Shown here one piece after another: positions 43,861-55,300 of a stretch of DNA of 64,000 bases (position 1 is its first letter; each line of letters opens with the position of its first letter). The stretch spans positions 5,148,501 to 5,212,500 of the forward strand of contig OX419761.1 in NCBI GenBank assembly GCA_948567375.1, written 5' to 3'. The stretch is from Lunularia cruciata. Taxonomy: Eukaryota > Streptophyta > Marchantiopsida > Lunulariales > Lunulariaceae. The notes below the pieces were generated by a model. That model was given only the letters and a program-made list of their open reading frames with translations. It did no database searches and was not told the origin of the DNA. A program made the position numbers and the translations under genes.

Positions 43861-44636
43861 CCAACTACAAAAATAGATACTAATATCATTATGTATCTCT
43901 AGATGAGTTAGATGAAGATGAAAACCTTCTATCTAAGAAGGAAGGATGGAGATGAATTGAGTGAATACTCAATTGGGAAAGAAACCTGCAAAGAAACCTT
44001 TTTGTTGAAGTTGTCTCCTTCTTTGGACCAAAGGAATAAAAGGAAGTCCTTTTTAAGAAAGAAAGGAATCTATTAGAGAAAGCTAATGAAAAACAATTGC
44101 AACAAAGGAGCAAAGTGAAGAAATTTTGAGTGAAAATGAACCAAAAAAACCAAAGCACTCAAAAGACACTTCTCTATAGTTCCCCATTGACATCCAAAGA
44201 GAAGTTCATGACATCCAAAGAGAAGGTCTTCCTATATTACATATAGGAAGAAATTAAGAAAACATAACGCAATATCTCCACTATAGACAAAGTCCTTTCT
44301 ATAACCATACTCAAACAAAAGTTGCAGACAAATCCAAAGATGTTGCTACTAAATTATCTTACTTAGAAGAATCTTATTCCAAAGATTCTTATCAAAATAA
44401 TCATCTTCTAAAGGACAAGAGTAAGACCAAGAAGACAAAATGGAAAGCTAGCTCTTACTTGGGGTAACAAAGTATGATATTGTTGTAGATATGACATCCT
44501 TAAAGGTGGATATAATGTTTACATAGTTATGGGAGGATAACAAAGTGCACAAGTGTAAGCTAGCAATGGCTCTCAAGTGAGTGCAAAAATCAAGTAGGAG
44601 GATCTCCTTTATATTTACCATATAGAGTTAGAAGAT
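43861..44636 (+). other. D gag-protease linker, degraded
   Basis: Sense-strand charged sequence (LDELDEDENLLSKKEGW) fits the linker between gag and protease. No domain is recognisable. Confidence 0.45.
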
Positions 44637-45180
44637 TTGGGTTCTCCAGAAGTAGAAGTAGAGATAGTAGGATGTGTAATCAAGTTAGTGCTTATAGACT
44701 ATGGATTAAGTGTTAATTTAATGATAGAGGAGATAGCTCACAAGCTTAGATACACCACATTTGAACACAATCATAAGAATCCTAAGACATTCATATCAAA
44801 CCCAAGGAAGACCTTAGGCCTATTGTCTAACATCAAATCTAGTATTGACGGAAAAGTACATCATTTTACATCATTCCTTGCTCTATAATCAAGATTGATT
44901 AAAAGACCTTGGCTATATGGAGCTTCAAGTAAATGTAGATTGGTACTAACACAAGCTCAAATTCCATATCACAAGGCAACAGATCAAAATAGTATTGGAA
45001 GAAGATCCCTCATCTTAGAGAAACACTCTCTTTGGAAGAAGGGTATATGGAGGATTCTTTGGATGACAAATCAGAAGATTCTTTGGAAGAAGACATTGTC
45101 AACTACATGGAGTGTTACAAAATCAAAAAAGAAGAAGGGTATGTCAACTCAAAAGACCAAGAAGAACATTAAGCCTTGTT
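44637..45180 (+). pseudogene. Element D aspartic protease
   Basis: An open frame at 44637-44888 reads GSPEVEVEIVGCVIKLVLIDYGLSVNLMIEE. The active-site position is DYGLS instead of D-G/S-G-x-S, so the first Gly or Ser is replaced by Tyr. It continues with HKLRYTTFE and NIKSSIDGKVHHF. A frame change leads to RPWLYGASSK at about 44900, the counterpart of the GRPWL strand typical of Tat-type proteases. The protease is followed, after the solo C LTR, by reverse transcriptase. Confidence 0.7.
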
Positions 45181-45197
45181 AGGGGCAATCATGTAAG

Positions 45198-45945
45198 TGT
45201 AATACTCCGAGGATAGGAGACCTGAAGAGAAACACACCCTTTCACACTCAAACTCCGATGCCCCAAAGGAGCATCTTCTCTTTATCATATAGGCAAAGCG
45301 GATCTCCTCCAATGAAGCTCTACCATAGGATTAGGTACATAGATAGGTGACATGTCAGCAAGCTCCACCCTTGGATCACTTACTTGGATGGGTGACATGT
45401 TGGTCCTGGTCCTATCTGGTTGGTCAAACAAGCTTTGACCGGAGGGAATCTTTTAGGGAATCTTCCTGTAGGAATCTCAGAATCACATGGGTGAGGTACC
45501 GTTGGAAAGCTCTTGACAAGACAAAATAGGCGGGAGGGAAGGCCAGCATTTCCTCCATTGGAAGGGGGGGGGGCGTTGTGCATATTTTTGAGGCCTAATT
45601 CATCCGTTTAGGCCTCCGAAATTGCATTCAAAGATTTCAGGCATATTTTGGTTCCAACTCTATTTGTAGAAGTCCCCTTTTGGTGATACCTCTTTTTGAT
45701 CTATTCAGTCCATCCTATGTAACATCCTTCCAGATATTACCAACCCAATTCTCACCTTCAAATTATATGTCTAGCTATTGGTTCTAAGGTTTTCAAATCT
45801 ATTTTGGTTTTTTGCTCTATTAGTAGAAGTATCCTTTTGGTGATACTTCTATCTGATCTATTTTTAACATCATGTATAAAATAATTCCAGATGTTACCAA
45901 ACCAAATTTCACATCTAGATCATATGGCTAGCTCTTGGTATTACA
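45198..45945 (-). repeat. Solo C-family LTR in element D
   Basis: A 748-base LTR in reverse orientation relative to D, homologous to 16117-16845. A perfect 5-base target duplication gtaag flanks it (45193-45197, 45946-45950) and no internal sequence remains. It includes a run of ten G at about 45567-45576. Confidence 0.92.
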
Positions 45946-45950
45946 GTAAG

Positions 45951-46760
45951 TCATGCAAAAGGCATTATCAACCTAGACAATTTTCAAGGAGTGGTCATAG
46001 CAACAAGGTTTTAAAAGAAAAAGTTTCAAAATTTTACAAGAAGATTTATTTGAAGGAGTATAAAGAATATGTGGCATTTTTTTATGTACCAAGACATCTT
46101 TGCTTGGAAGATCAAGCATGAAAAATTCCTTGACAATTTGGTGAGCATTAGATCTACTTGGAGGAAGATGCAATCTTGGTTTTTCACAGTAGTATTGACT
46201 CAACCCAAAATATATATTGTTAGTAAAGGATGAGAAGAAAAGTATCTTTGGGCTGGTATCATATTTATTTTACTAGTAGTGAATACATTTCTCCCATTGT
46301 AGTTGTGACTAAGAAGAAAACTAAAAGGATAGAGTGTATAAGGATTTTTGGAAAGTGAATGCAACTACAAAGAAGTATCATCATCCATTGTTGTTCACAA
46401 ATGCCATATTAGATTAAGTTGTAGGACATGCATGTTATAGTTTCTTAGATGGGGTTTTTTGGGTACAACCAAGTTTCCATTCATGAACGTGATAAGAGCA
46501 AGACTATTTGTACTATATATTCAGGCACCTATGCATACAATTGGATGTCCTTTGGTTTGTGTAATGCACTTGTAACTGCATAGACAATGATGATAGCCAC
46601 TTTTAAAGATTGCCTCCAAAATTTTGTAGAATTATTTATAAATGATTTTTGTGTTTTTGGCTAAAGAGAAGATCATCTCAATTTTCCTTGGCAAACATTT
46701 GAGCATTGTCAAGCTACAACATTATCCTTTCATCTAGATAAGTTTTTCATAATGATTGAG
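45951..46760 (+). pseudogene. Element D reverse transcriptase
   Basis: Blocks appear in order through frame changes: SPIVVVTKKKTKR near 46297, KVNATTKKYHHPLLFTNAILD near 46360-46420, YSFLDG near 46438, YAYNWMSFGLCNA near 46531-46570, and a catalytic-type block FINDFCVFG near 46636-46660, where Asn replaces the first Asp of V-D-D. Stops are frequent. The SFLDG / FGLCNAPATF style is that of Tat/Athila reverse transcriptase. Confidence 0.75.
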
Positions 46761-47542
46761 TGGATATGACTTGGACATCGGGAATCAAATAGAGACATTC
46801 AAGTAGATATAGAGAAGATCAAGATCATCCAAGCTCTTGCAGCTCCAAAAAACCTAAGAGAGCTTTGTGCCTTCCTAGGCCATGTAAGTTACTATTGAAG
46901 TGTCATTGCTAACCATGTAGTTTTAAACCCCTTACAAATTTGCTCAAGTCTAAGGAATATGTATGGACAAAGAAGTAGGAGGAGGCCTTCATCACTATGC
47001 GATGAATTTGGTGGAAGCTCCATTGATGAGAGCACTTGATTGGGAGTGCATATTCCATGTAGATGTAGATACTTCTTTAGTTGTAGTGGGAGTAGTGTTT
47101 AGTCAAAAGGATAACAATAAGAAGGACTATCCTATATATCATGCCAATAGATAATTGTCCAACACTAAGAAGAAGTGTTCTATTAAACAAAAAGAGGCCT
47201 TAGGAATGATGTATGCATATGAGAAGTTTTGTCACTACTTGTCAGGATATGAATTTTTCTTCCATGTAAACCATTATACACTATAACACTTGGTGAAGAG
47301 GAAAATTTGTCAAGAAAATTGACAACATGGATTCTTCATGTATAGGAGTGTACCTATATTGTTAAGGTGAGGAAAAAAATTTCTTCATGAAAATGCAGAT
47401 TTCTTATCTTGGTTGAAGATCAAGGACCAAGCCAAAGAAATGGATGATGATACTTTTGAATGAAGTACAATTGCGTATATCCATGTCAAGGAGAATACAT
47501 TATTTGGCACAATATAGGTATCTTTGCACTTTATAGTGTCTT
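46761..47542 (+). pseudogene. Element D RNase H
   Basis: LRELCAFLGHVSYY near 46857 is the connection block. EEAFITM and LVEAPLMRALDWECIFHVDVDTSLVVVGVVFSQKD (46980-47110) contain the first catalytic Asp region. YPIYHANR, then KQKEALGMMYAYEKFCHYLSGYEFFFHVNHYTL (about 47190-47285) carry the Glu and second Asp region, with Asn in place of Asp in the last block. The sequence runs to the solo B LTR at 47543. It belongs to the D polyprotein and is interrupted by stops. Confidence 0.75.
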
Positions 47543-47993
47543 TGTAAAAGATCAAGTAGAGAAATAGGAGAATAAAATATCATAATGGAAGTTACATTAA
47601 AAATGGTCAAGTGAGGGAAACTCCAAAAATGCCTAGCATGAGCTCAAGCTTTGGTATTGATAATGAAGCAATACTTGGCCTTGGTAGCTTCCAAAGAAGT
47701 TTCTTTCTCAAAGCCACCTTCTTGGAGTGCAAGCTAAGCTACTTGAGAAGCTTCCAAGGATGTTTCTGTCTAAAAGCTACCTACTTGGCATACAAGCTAA
47801 GCTAGCCATTAACTTGGTGTGCAAGTTACCAATCAGTGGAAGGCACCTAAAAGCTTTTGAGGTGCTTCTAGAACATTCTATCAAGAAGCTTCCTAAAGGC
47901 TTCTAGAATATTCTAGAAATCCTAGCTATATTTTGCTTATTTTATTAACTTATTAGCCCTTTTTAACTTGTCTACTAACTCCATATTATTATA
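47543..47993 (-). repeat. Solo B-family LTR in element D
   Basis: A 451-base LTR in minus orientation with the same AAGCTT-rich core, though more decayed. Flanks gtctt (47538-47542) and gactt (47994-47998) match at 4 of 5 bases. Confidence 0.82.
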
Positions 47994-49239
47994 GACTTGA
48001 AGGAATAGATCTTGAGCAAAGAGTGGTATTCTTTTCATAAGGTGGTCCATACCAATTGAAGTGCAATGTCCTTTTTAAGCTTGGAGGAGATGAAATTCTT
48101 TGGCTTGTTCAAAAATGGTATGAAATGAGATGAGTAATATAGTCCTTACATATTGAGGCTTGTAGAGGTCATTCTACCTTCAAAAACATAATGAAGAAGC
48201 CTTTGGTGATGGACTATTGGTAGTTGATAATGTACAAGGATGTGTATAAGTACATCAAGGGATGTGATGCTTGTGAGTGGACTAGAAGACCCATTCCTAT
48301 AACTCAATGGCCCTTGAGACCAAATTTTCCTTTAGCACTATTTGAAAAATAGGGAATAGATTTTGTAGGACCAATATAGCATGCTAAAAGAGCACTTAAA
48401 AGAGATACATACTATTTTGCATTGACTATGCTATAAAGATGGTTGAAGTTGAACCCACTTGGAGGGATGATGCAGAAATAGTGACCAAGTCTTTCTTCTA
48501 TTTCTTGCTATGGTTGTCCTTTAGAGATGATCAGTTACAAGGGAGTATATGTCTTGAACACTCTAGTTGAAATACTCATCAAGTATTTTTAGATCAAGCA
48601 TTAGAAGAGTACTCCTTACAGCCCAAACATAAATGGCATGATTGAGAAGTTAAATGGATTGCTTTGCAATATTCTAAATAAGAAGATGCTGAATTACACA
48701 TATGATTGGGACACTAAGCTACATGATGCTTTTTGTGCCTATCAATTTGCTAGAAATATAACTACAATGTATATGTCTTACTTCTTGACATATGGGCTTC
48801 ACCGAAGCTTGCCAGTTGAATTCAAAGTTCCAACTTATAGAATCCTTTCAAAGAATGCTTATCCATAGAAGAGAGTCAAGATTTGAGGATACAACAACTG
48901 ATGCACCTTGAGGAGAAGCCGGATGAATTGTACAAGCATACAAAGACAAACCAAATATGAAGAAAGGAGCAACATAACAAGAAGATCAAACCTAAGCGGT
49001 GATCAAAGGAGATTTAGTTCTAATACGCAATAGTTGTCATAAAAGCTTTCCAAAGAAGTTATATTTGAAATGATGGGACCTTATAAGGTGGTAAAGGTTT
49101 ATAACAATAGGTCCATGCAACTATAAAATTTATAAGGAAATATCTTTGCTACCCAAGTGAATGGGTAAAGATTCCAAAGAAACTATGTATAGGTCCAAAG
49201 AAGAGAGTAGTCCTTATGTTTGCAAGGACACTCATATTT
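47994..49239 (+). pseudogene. Element D integrase
   Basis: Integrase resumes after the solo LTR. Zinc-domain residues: HSTFKN near 48172, then a C-x2-C pair in YIKGCDACEW at 48250-48281. The core follows: GIDFVGPI near 48355 (first Asp), a degraded second Asp region near 48520-48560, then NGMIEKLNGLL at 48631-48660 (Glu present). The frame to 48868 continues with WDTKLHDAFCAYQF and YFLTYGLHRSLPVEFKVP. The tail runs to the polypurine tract gaggggga at 49240-49247. The lack of a chromodomain agrees with the Tat/Athila side. Confidence 0.8.
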
Positions 49240-49247
49240 GAGGGGGA

Positions 49248-49825
49248 TGTATGTAGTGCCAATAAATTTTTGAAAAACTTACAAAATCTCTTTTGTTTTA
49301 TTTTATTTCTTTTTGATGAAGATAGAGCAAGTGATTTTCATATTCAAGGGAAGAAACCCATTGTATATCTACTCTTCAAATTTTGTTTGTATACTTTTTT
49401 GGATACAAAGAGGCACCATTGAAGATCTATTCAGTACAAAGAATTACTCAAGTCCAAAGAGAGTTTAGGTACAAACAAAACAAGTACAAAGAATCTTTGG
49501 AGCCAAAGAACATCAGAACCAAAGATTGTATGCCAATTTGAATGGCACCACCACCTAGATTTAGAACTATTGCCAATTTCACCCAATTCTCATATGTTGA
49601 TAGTTCATGCAATGAGTATGGTTACCAAATAATCCCTGGCTATAAATCTAAGTGCCATTTGAGTAATCTCACTCCTTGCCAAAAAAATTCAAGAACATCC
49701 CAAAGAACACTCAAGAAGTTTGAACACCTTTGTAGTTGATAGTTCTTCATACTTGTAGCACCTTTGATAAAAAGATAGTTCAAGCAAGAAAGATCCTTGA
49801 GGTAATTCTTCAATCTCCAAGAATA
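49248..49825 (+). repeat. D LTR, copy 2, shared by two units (3' boundary approximate)
   Basis: Starts TGTATGTAGTGCC after the polypurine tract and matches 33951-34530, including the TATA box ctataaat near 49640. It is followed directly by a second ORF1 region, not by flanking DNA. Confidence 0.7.
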
Positions 49826-50050
49826 GACAAATGAGCAATGAGAGCAAAGAGTGATTTACTTGAGAGCAATCATTTGATGTTATTACCTTAAAATTTGGAG
49901 GTTAGTTCACCTACCACCATTCAAGAGATAGAAAGGAGGACCAAGAGAGCAACTAGTGACCTTTCAGGTAATCCTTATAGTTGGGAAGAAGATTACTAGA
50001 GGATAGTGCTAGGAGGTGACACAAGTCCTTCAAGAGAAATAAACTTGGAC

Positions 50051-50734
50051 TGTAACATCTATTTGTGCATGTATGCGGTATTGTGATATTTAGCTTGGTA
50101 TTAAAAATACTTGAGAGTATTATTTATATAGAGATAATGATGGTTCTACATTAGTCATGATTAGCTAAAGTAATTAGCTAAGATAGTGGGGACCTTACTT
50201 TAGAGGAAATAGAAAAGATGAGCACCACTATCTTAGATTCTAGTGTGTTGACTTGGTATTATTCCTAGGTGTTTGGCTTTGAGGAAAGAATTGAGAACTC
50301 TTGGGCTTGCAAGCCTTTTTGTTTTGGATTATCTATAGTCCAAGGATAGCCCATGTGAAAGAATCCTTGACTTAGTAGTTGGGTCAAGATAAGATCACAT
50401 GCTTAGTGGAATATGTCCAGGTGGACGGATATTCCTTTATACTTTTTGACTTCACTTGACTTTTAGTCTCATAACTTGAGTTGTTGTGGTAAAGAATAAT
50501 TTGAATGTGTAACTATTTCACAAGTATATAAACAAGGGTGAGGAGGTACTCATCATCCTTTCATTTGCAACTATCTCTCTCTCATTGAGTTCTCTAGTGA
50601 GCAATGTCTTGAGTCTTGAAGTGTTAGCCTTGGAGGAGTATGATGGAGTTGGGGTTCCTTGCTTTCTTAGTCCATGGTGTGCCACCATAATAGCCATCAG
50701 AGGTTCATCTTGAGTGAGAGGTAGACCGGCTCAC
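50051..50734 (+). repeat. Element E 5' LTR
   Basis: Begins TGTAACATC and ends near CCGGCTCAC; one base of uncertainty remains at the end. A TATATAAA box is at 50525-50532. Confidence 0.88.
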
Positions 50735-50739
50735 ATTTT

Positions 50740-50752
50740 TGGTTCCGTTGCC
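50740..50752 (+). other. Primer-binding site of element E (tRNA-Asp type)
   Basis: TGGTTCCGTTGCC is two changes from TGGCGCCGTTGCC, the start of the tRNA-Asp complement used by Athila/Tat elements. It lies five bases after the LTR. Confidence 0.75.
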
Positions 50753-51480
50753 AAGACCTCTCTAGAAGGCAAGATAGTGTTCCGCATACAATTCTATATT
50801 AGACAAAGGGAGGCTATGAGAGCTCACTTGGAGAAAACTTTAGGGAAGGAGAGGGCCAAACTTATGTTAGAGAACTTGGACCCATTTGTATATCATGTAG
50901 TTCATTATGATGTCTTTGAGGTGGTCAAGTTTGAAAAATTGGTGCCTTTGGAGTTATGATCAAGTGTGAAAAGTTTTAGAGGACTGTGATATAGCAATTG
51001 AGAGATTGAGTGACATTATGAGAAGGAGTCAATTCTATTAAGTTGAGATCTCATGCATGAGGAGTGTGAGAGCAACAAAAAGCATGTTTGAGTGTTTAGA
51101 CTCATCTTGGGAACATGGAGGATCACCAAGAGTGGAAATTGAGGCTATGCAAGGTTCCCCAAGGGTTTGAGGTGATTCTAGGGGTGGATTTCAGGAAAAG
51201 AGAGTTTAGAATAGAATTTGAAGAGAGTGTTAAGAGGATCCAAAAACCTACACCACTTGGAGGAAAGAGTGAGTATGAGAGCTTTTTATGTAAAGAGAAG
51301 GGACATAAGGCAAGTTCATGTCCATTGACTTTTGAGAGCAAGAGATTGAGGGAAAGGAGAGGCTTACTTGACTTGGGTTTGCATGTTGGACCTTCTTCAC
51401 CAAGATTGGGAGAGAGAAGATCTAAGACCAAGGAGTTATAAGAGATTGGTGGAGTGGAAGGACTTCCAAAAGAACATGAG
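50753..51480 (+). pseudogene. Element E leader ORF with zinc-knuckle remnant
   Basis: Two frames precede gag. One (to 50959) reads REAMRAHLEKTLGKERAKLM, then VHYDVFEVVKFEKLVP. The second, 51115-51441, has WKLRLCKVPQGFEVIL and then SFLCKEKGHKASSCPLT at about 51280-51330. The latter fits a CCHC knuckle in which the first Cys is replaced by Ser. It ends in a basic tail. A zinc-knuckle protein upstream of the real gag (51800) is unusual and could be a duplicated gag end or an extra ORF. No function is assigned. Confidence 0.5.
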
Positions 51481-51799
51481 CGTAGTGAAGTAAAAATAAT
51501 TTTGGAAACTTTTTGGTGAAGGATCTTGGAGAGAGTCTTATTACAGCTAGCTCTCAAGATTAGTGATGGAGATAATCTTTCAACTTATGGATAAACTATC
51601 CATGAGAGTTTGATTAATATGCACTCTAGGATTTGATGTTACTATAGAAATCTTGGAGTAACCTGAACCTTTTGTGTTCCCTAGAGTGGATTACTCTCAA
51701 AAAGTGTTATTCATGTACATACTCTATTATTTATAGAGTGAGAGAAAAGAAAAGAGAAAAAGAAAAATTGAGAGAAAAGAAAGACAGTGAGAGGTTAAG

Positions 51800-52730
51800 A
51801 TGGGGAAACTTCTGGTTTTCTTTGGCAAGGATGGAGAAGATGTGGAGGCCTTTGTGAGAGACTTCAAGAGAGTTTGCATAGGAAACAATGAGAGGAGAAA
51901 GAACGAGTGGACCATTACCAAATTTCTTTGAGGATGCATCACTTCCATGGTATGAGTCAAAATACCAAAAGAGAGAGAGGAGAGATGGGCAAGAAGAGAC
52001 TTGGGAGAGTTTGACTTCAACACTCATTGAGAACTTTATTCTAGATGAAAGTTATGAGAGATTGATGAGTGAGATTACCTTTCTCAAACAAGGAGATGGA
52101 GAGAAAGTGAGAGTCTATGTGGAAAGAGTGGAAAAGTTAGAATCAAGATTTTGCATAGTGTTGAGGAAGGGTGGGGATGATGAGGATATTACTATGGTTG
52201 GCAAGGGGGCCATGCTTACCAAGAATTTTGTGGGAGGATTGAGACCACAAATTAGAAGCAAGGTGAGATATGAGAAACGTTCTTCCAAGGTTGAAGCTAT
52301 CAAGATTGCAATTCATATGGAGGAGAGTTTGGAAGTGGATGAGAGTGATTTGGTGGTGAAGGAGGTTGTGCATCCTCTTCAATGTTACAAGTATGGTGGA
52401 ACTTCTGAAAATTTGGTGACAAGGGTTGCATCACAAGTAGTAGTTGCTCCACTTCTTGCATCCCTACCAAAGGATCCACTTCAAACCATCATTGAACAAC
52501 TTGTAGATCTCAATATCAATGTAGTACAACTATGGGAGAAGAGAGAGGTGGATCAAAATGTGGAGACATGGTCCAAGAGTTATGGAAGTTATCCATATAG
52601 AGGAGGCGAACCAACCAAAAATTCCAATGAGAAAAGTTTTTGGTTGTGGAGGAAGAGGCCATATCCAAAGGAATTGCCCAAATTCCACTTGGCATGGAGG
52701 AAGAGGTTATGAGGGAACCAATAGAGGGAA
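51800..52730 (+). pseudogene. Element E gag with zinc knuckle
   Basis: The start at 51800 gives MGKLLVFFGKDGEDVEAFVRDFKRVC, the gag N-terminal F-x-G-x-x-x-x-D pattern. A frame change leads to the long open stretch 51888-52712: LPNFFEDASLPWYES, LTSTLIENFI, EITFLKQGDGEKVRVYVERVEKL and AMLTKNFVGGLRPQI. A knuckle follows in another frame at 52636-52677, reading VFGCGGRGHIQRNCP. The position of the first Cys is Val, while the other ligands (Cys, His, Cys) are in place. It would package element RNA. Confidence 0.8.
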
Positions 52731-53239
52731 AGAGAAAGGTAGTGAAACCTTAGTGGCTCCTAATCCAAACAAAGGTAAGGGGATAACATCTATAGATGTG
52801 GTTGAGAGAAAGTATGAGAAGGGAGAGTGCTCAAACTCCAAGAGTCTTAATTTGGAGCTTTTGGCACAAGAGAAGAAGAGAGCTCATTTTGTAGAGGATG
52901 TGCACTCTTCTCAAGGATTTACTCCTAGCAAGGATACTCCTATATCTACTAGGAGCACTTGCACCTCAGCACCATCAACAACAAAGACCCCAAGAAAGAA
53001 GTTGGGGATGGAGGACTTCTTGATCTCCAAACTACAATGGAACTACAATGTGTTGGAGGATGTTGGTTGTCACAAGGCTAACATCACAATGGGCTAATTG
53101 ATTGCTTTGAATCCTACCTTGATAAAGGAGCTTAGAGGTGGTTTGAGTTCTACAAGGAGCAAGAGGAAGAAGAAGGCAAAAGCTCCATTATTAATGGGGG
53201 TGGTGGATGCCAAACCAACACTATGGGAGGCTTGTGAAT
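52731..53239 (+). pseudogene. Element E gag C-terminus and linker to protease
   Basis: The open frame continues to 53097 with low-complexity Lys, Glu, Thr and Ser sequence (STRSTCTSAPSTTKTP), then FLISKLQWNYNVLEDV. No domain is recognised. It links gag to protease. Confidence 0.5.
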
Positions 53240-53640
53240 ATGCTTCAAGATTGATGTGAGAGTGAATGGTCACAACATCAAGGATGCATTCATTGATGGA
53301 GGATCAACAATGAATGCCATGCCAAAAAGGTTGATGAAGAAGTTGGGTATGATACCCTCTATACCTTCAACATTCATGGTGAGCATGGCAAACAAGCAAC
53401 AAGTTTGACTTGTAGGGGTGATGGATAAGGTGGTAGTTTTAGTTATGGGAGTTCAAAATCTCATGACTTTCCAAGTCTTGAAGGATTCAAGCTATGACTT
53501 ACTTCTTGGGAGGCTATGGTTCAGAGTAGCATGCACAACTAATCGATGGCACAAAGAGTACTTGAGGATTGAGCCATCAAACCAAAGAGTCACAACACCA
53601 CTATCACTAACACAACCAACACTTCACATTCAGATACACC
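53240..53640 (+). pseudogene. Element E aspartic protease
   Basis: The active site FIDGGSTMNAMP lies at about 53289-53324, with DGGS at 53295-53306. Before it stands VRVNGHNIKDA and after it LMKKLGMIPSIPSTFMVSMANKQ. From 53418 another frame gives VMGVQNLMTFQVLKDSSYDLLLGRLWFRVA, equal to the LLLGRPWLR strand of this protease type, then TTNRWHKEYLRI. The catalytic Asp remains. It precedes reverse transcriptase by about 250 bases of degraded linker. Confidence 0.85.
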
Positions 53641-54660
53641 ATCTTCTGATTAGTGAGAATCAGATTCAGAAGAAGGAGCTTCAGGTGTGGATACAAGCAT
53701 GGAGGAGGAGACTTCTACGGAGGAGGATGAATCTGAATCTGATTCACATATGTATTCCTTGTGTGCTTTGGATTTGACACCTAAGCTAGAGGTTTTGAAG
53801 GACCTAGATAAATCACCATGGACACTTGAGGAGATAGAAATGAGATTATCTACTCTCAAGTATGGTCCAAATGTTACCAAGGAGTAGAAAGTGAGATTTG
53901 AGGAGATTTTCCGCAAGTTCATCCATGCTTTTGCTTTCAGTTACAAGGATCTAAAGGAAGTCACCTTGGAGGAGCACAAGATTGAGGTGGAGTCACATGC
54001 AAGACCAATGTGCCAAAAGCAACCTTGCATTAGGCCATCAATATCTTTGGTGGTGAAGGAGGAGATTGATAAGCTCAAGGAGGCCAGATTTATCTTTGAG
54101 GCAGAGAATTTGGAATGGGTGCCTCCCATTATGATTGTGAAGAAAAAGAATGGCAAGCTTTGGGTATGTATGGATTACAAGAAGCTTAATGTTATCACTA
54201 AGAAGGACTATTACACTTTGCCATTCATTGATGAGATCTTGGAGGAGGTTGCAGGTCATGAGGGGTACAATTTTGGAGATGGTTATAGTGGGTATAACCA
54301 AATCAAGACTGCACCAGAGCATCAACAACTCACCACATTCACCACACCTTGGGGAACTTACACTTTCAAGATCATGCCTTTTGGGCTTTGCAATACTCCA
54401 ACCACATTCCAATGGTTCATGAACAAGGTATTTGAACCTTTCATTGGGAAATTTATGTGAGACTTCATTGATTACTTTTGTGTCTATGGGAGCAACAAGG
54501 AGCACTTTGAGCATCTAATCAAGGTCTTCCAATGCTTGGATGAGGCAAATGCATCACTCAACCTAGAGAAGTGCATTTTTGGATGTGAAGAAGGTCTACT
54601 TTTGGAGCACATTATCTCCAAGGATGGAATAGCAGGTGATCCTAAGAGGTGAGGACAATC
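53641..54660 (+). pseudogene. Element E reverse transcriptase
   Basis: From 53891 a 189-residue open frame reads VVKEEIDKLKEARFI, VPPIMIVKKKNGKLWVCMDYKKLN, YYTLPFIDEILEEVAGHEGYNF, GYSGYNQI, then TPWGTYTFKIMPFGLCNTPTTFQ. A stop at 54458-54460 precedes the catalytic block, FIDYFCVYG at 54464-54490. Here Tyr replaces the second Asp of the usual D-D pair (54470-54475). SLNLEKCIFGCEEGLLLEHIIS follows. Fold and order are clear; catalysis would be lost even without the stop. Confidence 0.9.
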
Positions 54661-55300
54661 TCAAACCTTCCATTCCCTTCAAGCTTGACAAAGTAACACC
54701 AATTCTTAGAGATGGTTGGGTACTATAGGAGATTATTCATCTTCTTATTTTCCAACAAAGCTTATGCATTAACCATCTGCATGAAAGAAGAGTGTAGAAT
54801 ACATGGTGATTTTGGAGGACAAGGAGGCTCTCAAAGCTTTTGAAGAGCTCAAGAAATCCCTTGTTGTAGCTCCAATTCTTGCTAAACCTGATTGGAGTAA
54901 GCCTTTCATCCTTCTACAATGATGCTTCTAATGTAGCTATGAGATGCACTTTTAGTTAATTAGACCAAGATGGGCATGATCATCCAATAGCTTATGCTGG
55001 TAGGCATATGGTTTCAACAAAAAAGAATTACTCTGTCACGGAGAGAGAAGGGTTTGGTAGTGATTTTTGGTCTCAACAAGTTAAGACACTACTTGATTGG
55101 AGAGAAGATCACAAGGCTTTGACGTATATCTTAACAAGCCTAATGTGGAAGGGAGATTAGCAAGATGGATGATACTCTTGTTTGAGTATGATTACACCAT
55201 TGAGGATAAGCCAAGGAAGAAATATGCAAATGCAGATTTGTTATCTAAGGCCTATGATCATGATGGAGATGAGCCTATGGATGATTCCTTCCGGATGAGG
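54661..55300 (+). pseudogene. Element E RNase H
   Basis: MVGYYRRLF-like connection sequence at about 54710-54740 is followed by EDKEALKAFEELKKSLVVAPILAKPDWSKPF (54812-54908). The first Asp region is frame-shifted near 54920-54960. AYAGRHMVSTKKNYSVTEREG (54990-55050) is the catalytic Glu region. WREDHKALTYIL and LFEYDYTIEDKPRKKYANADLLSK complete the domain. The last block, at 55185-55250, holds the third Asp (NADLLSK). It is broken by several frame changes. Confidence 0.82.

Larger units (their letters stand above)
33951..49247 (+). mobile_element. Element D unit 1: Tat/Athila-like Ty3/gypsy element with extra ORF regions
   Basis: The order is LTR (33951), sense ORF1 region, antisense coiled-coil region, gag (42025), protease (44637), reverse transcriptase (45951), RNase H, integrase (to about 48870), polypurine tract (49240-49247), then a shared LTR at 49248. 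Later insertions are a C gag fragment (43420-43860), a solo C LTR (45198-45945) and a solo B LTR (47543-47993). The pol sequence and an extra ORF before gag fit the Tat/Athila side of Ty3/gypsy, without a chromodomain. All frames are broken. Confidence 0.75.
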
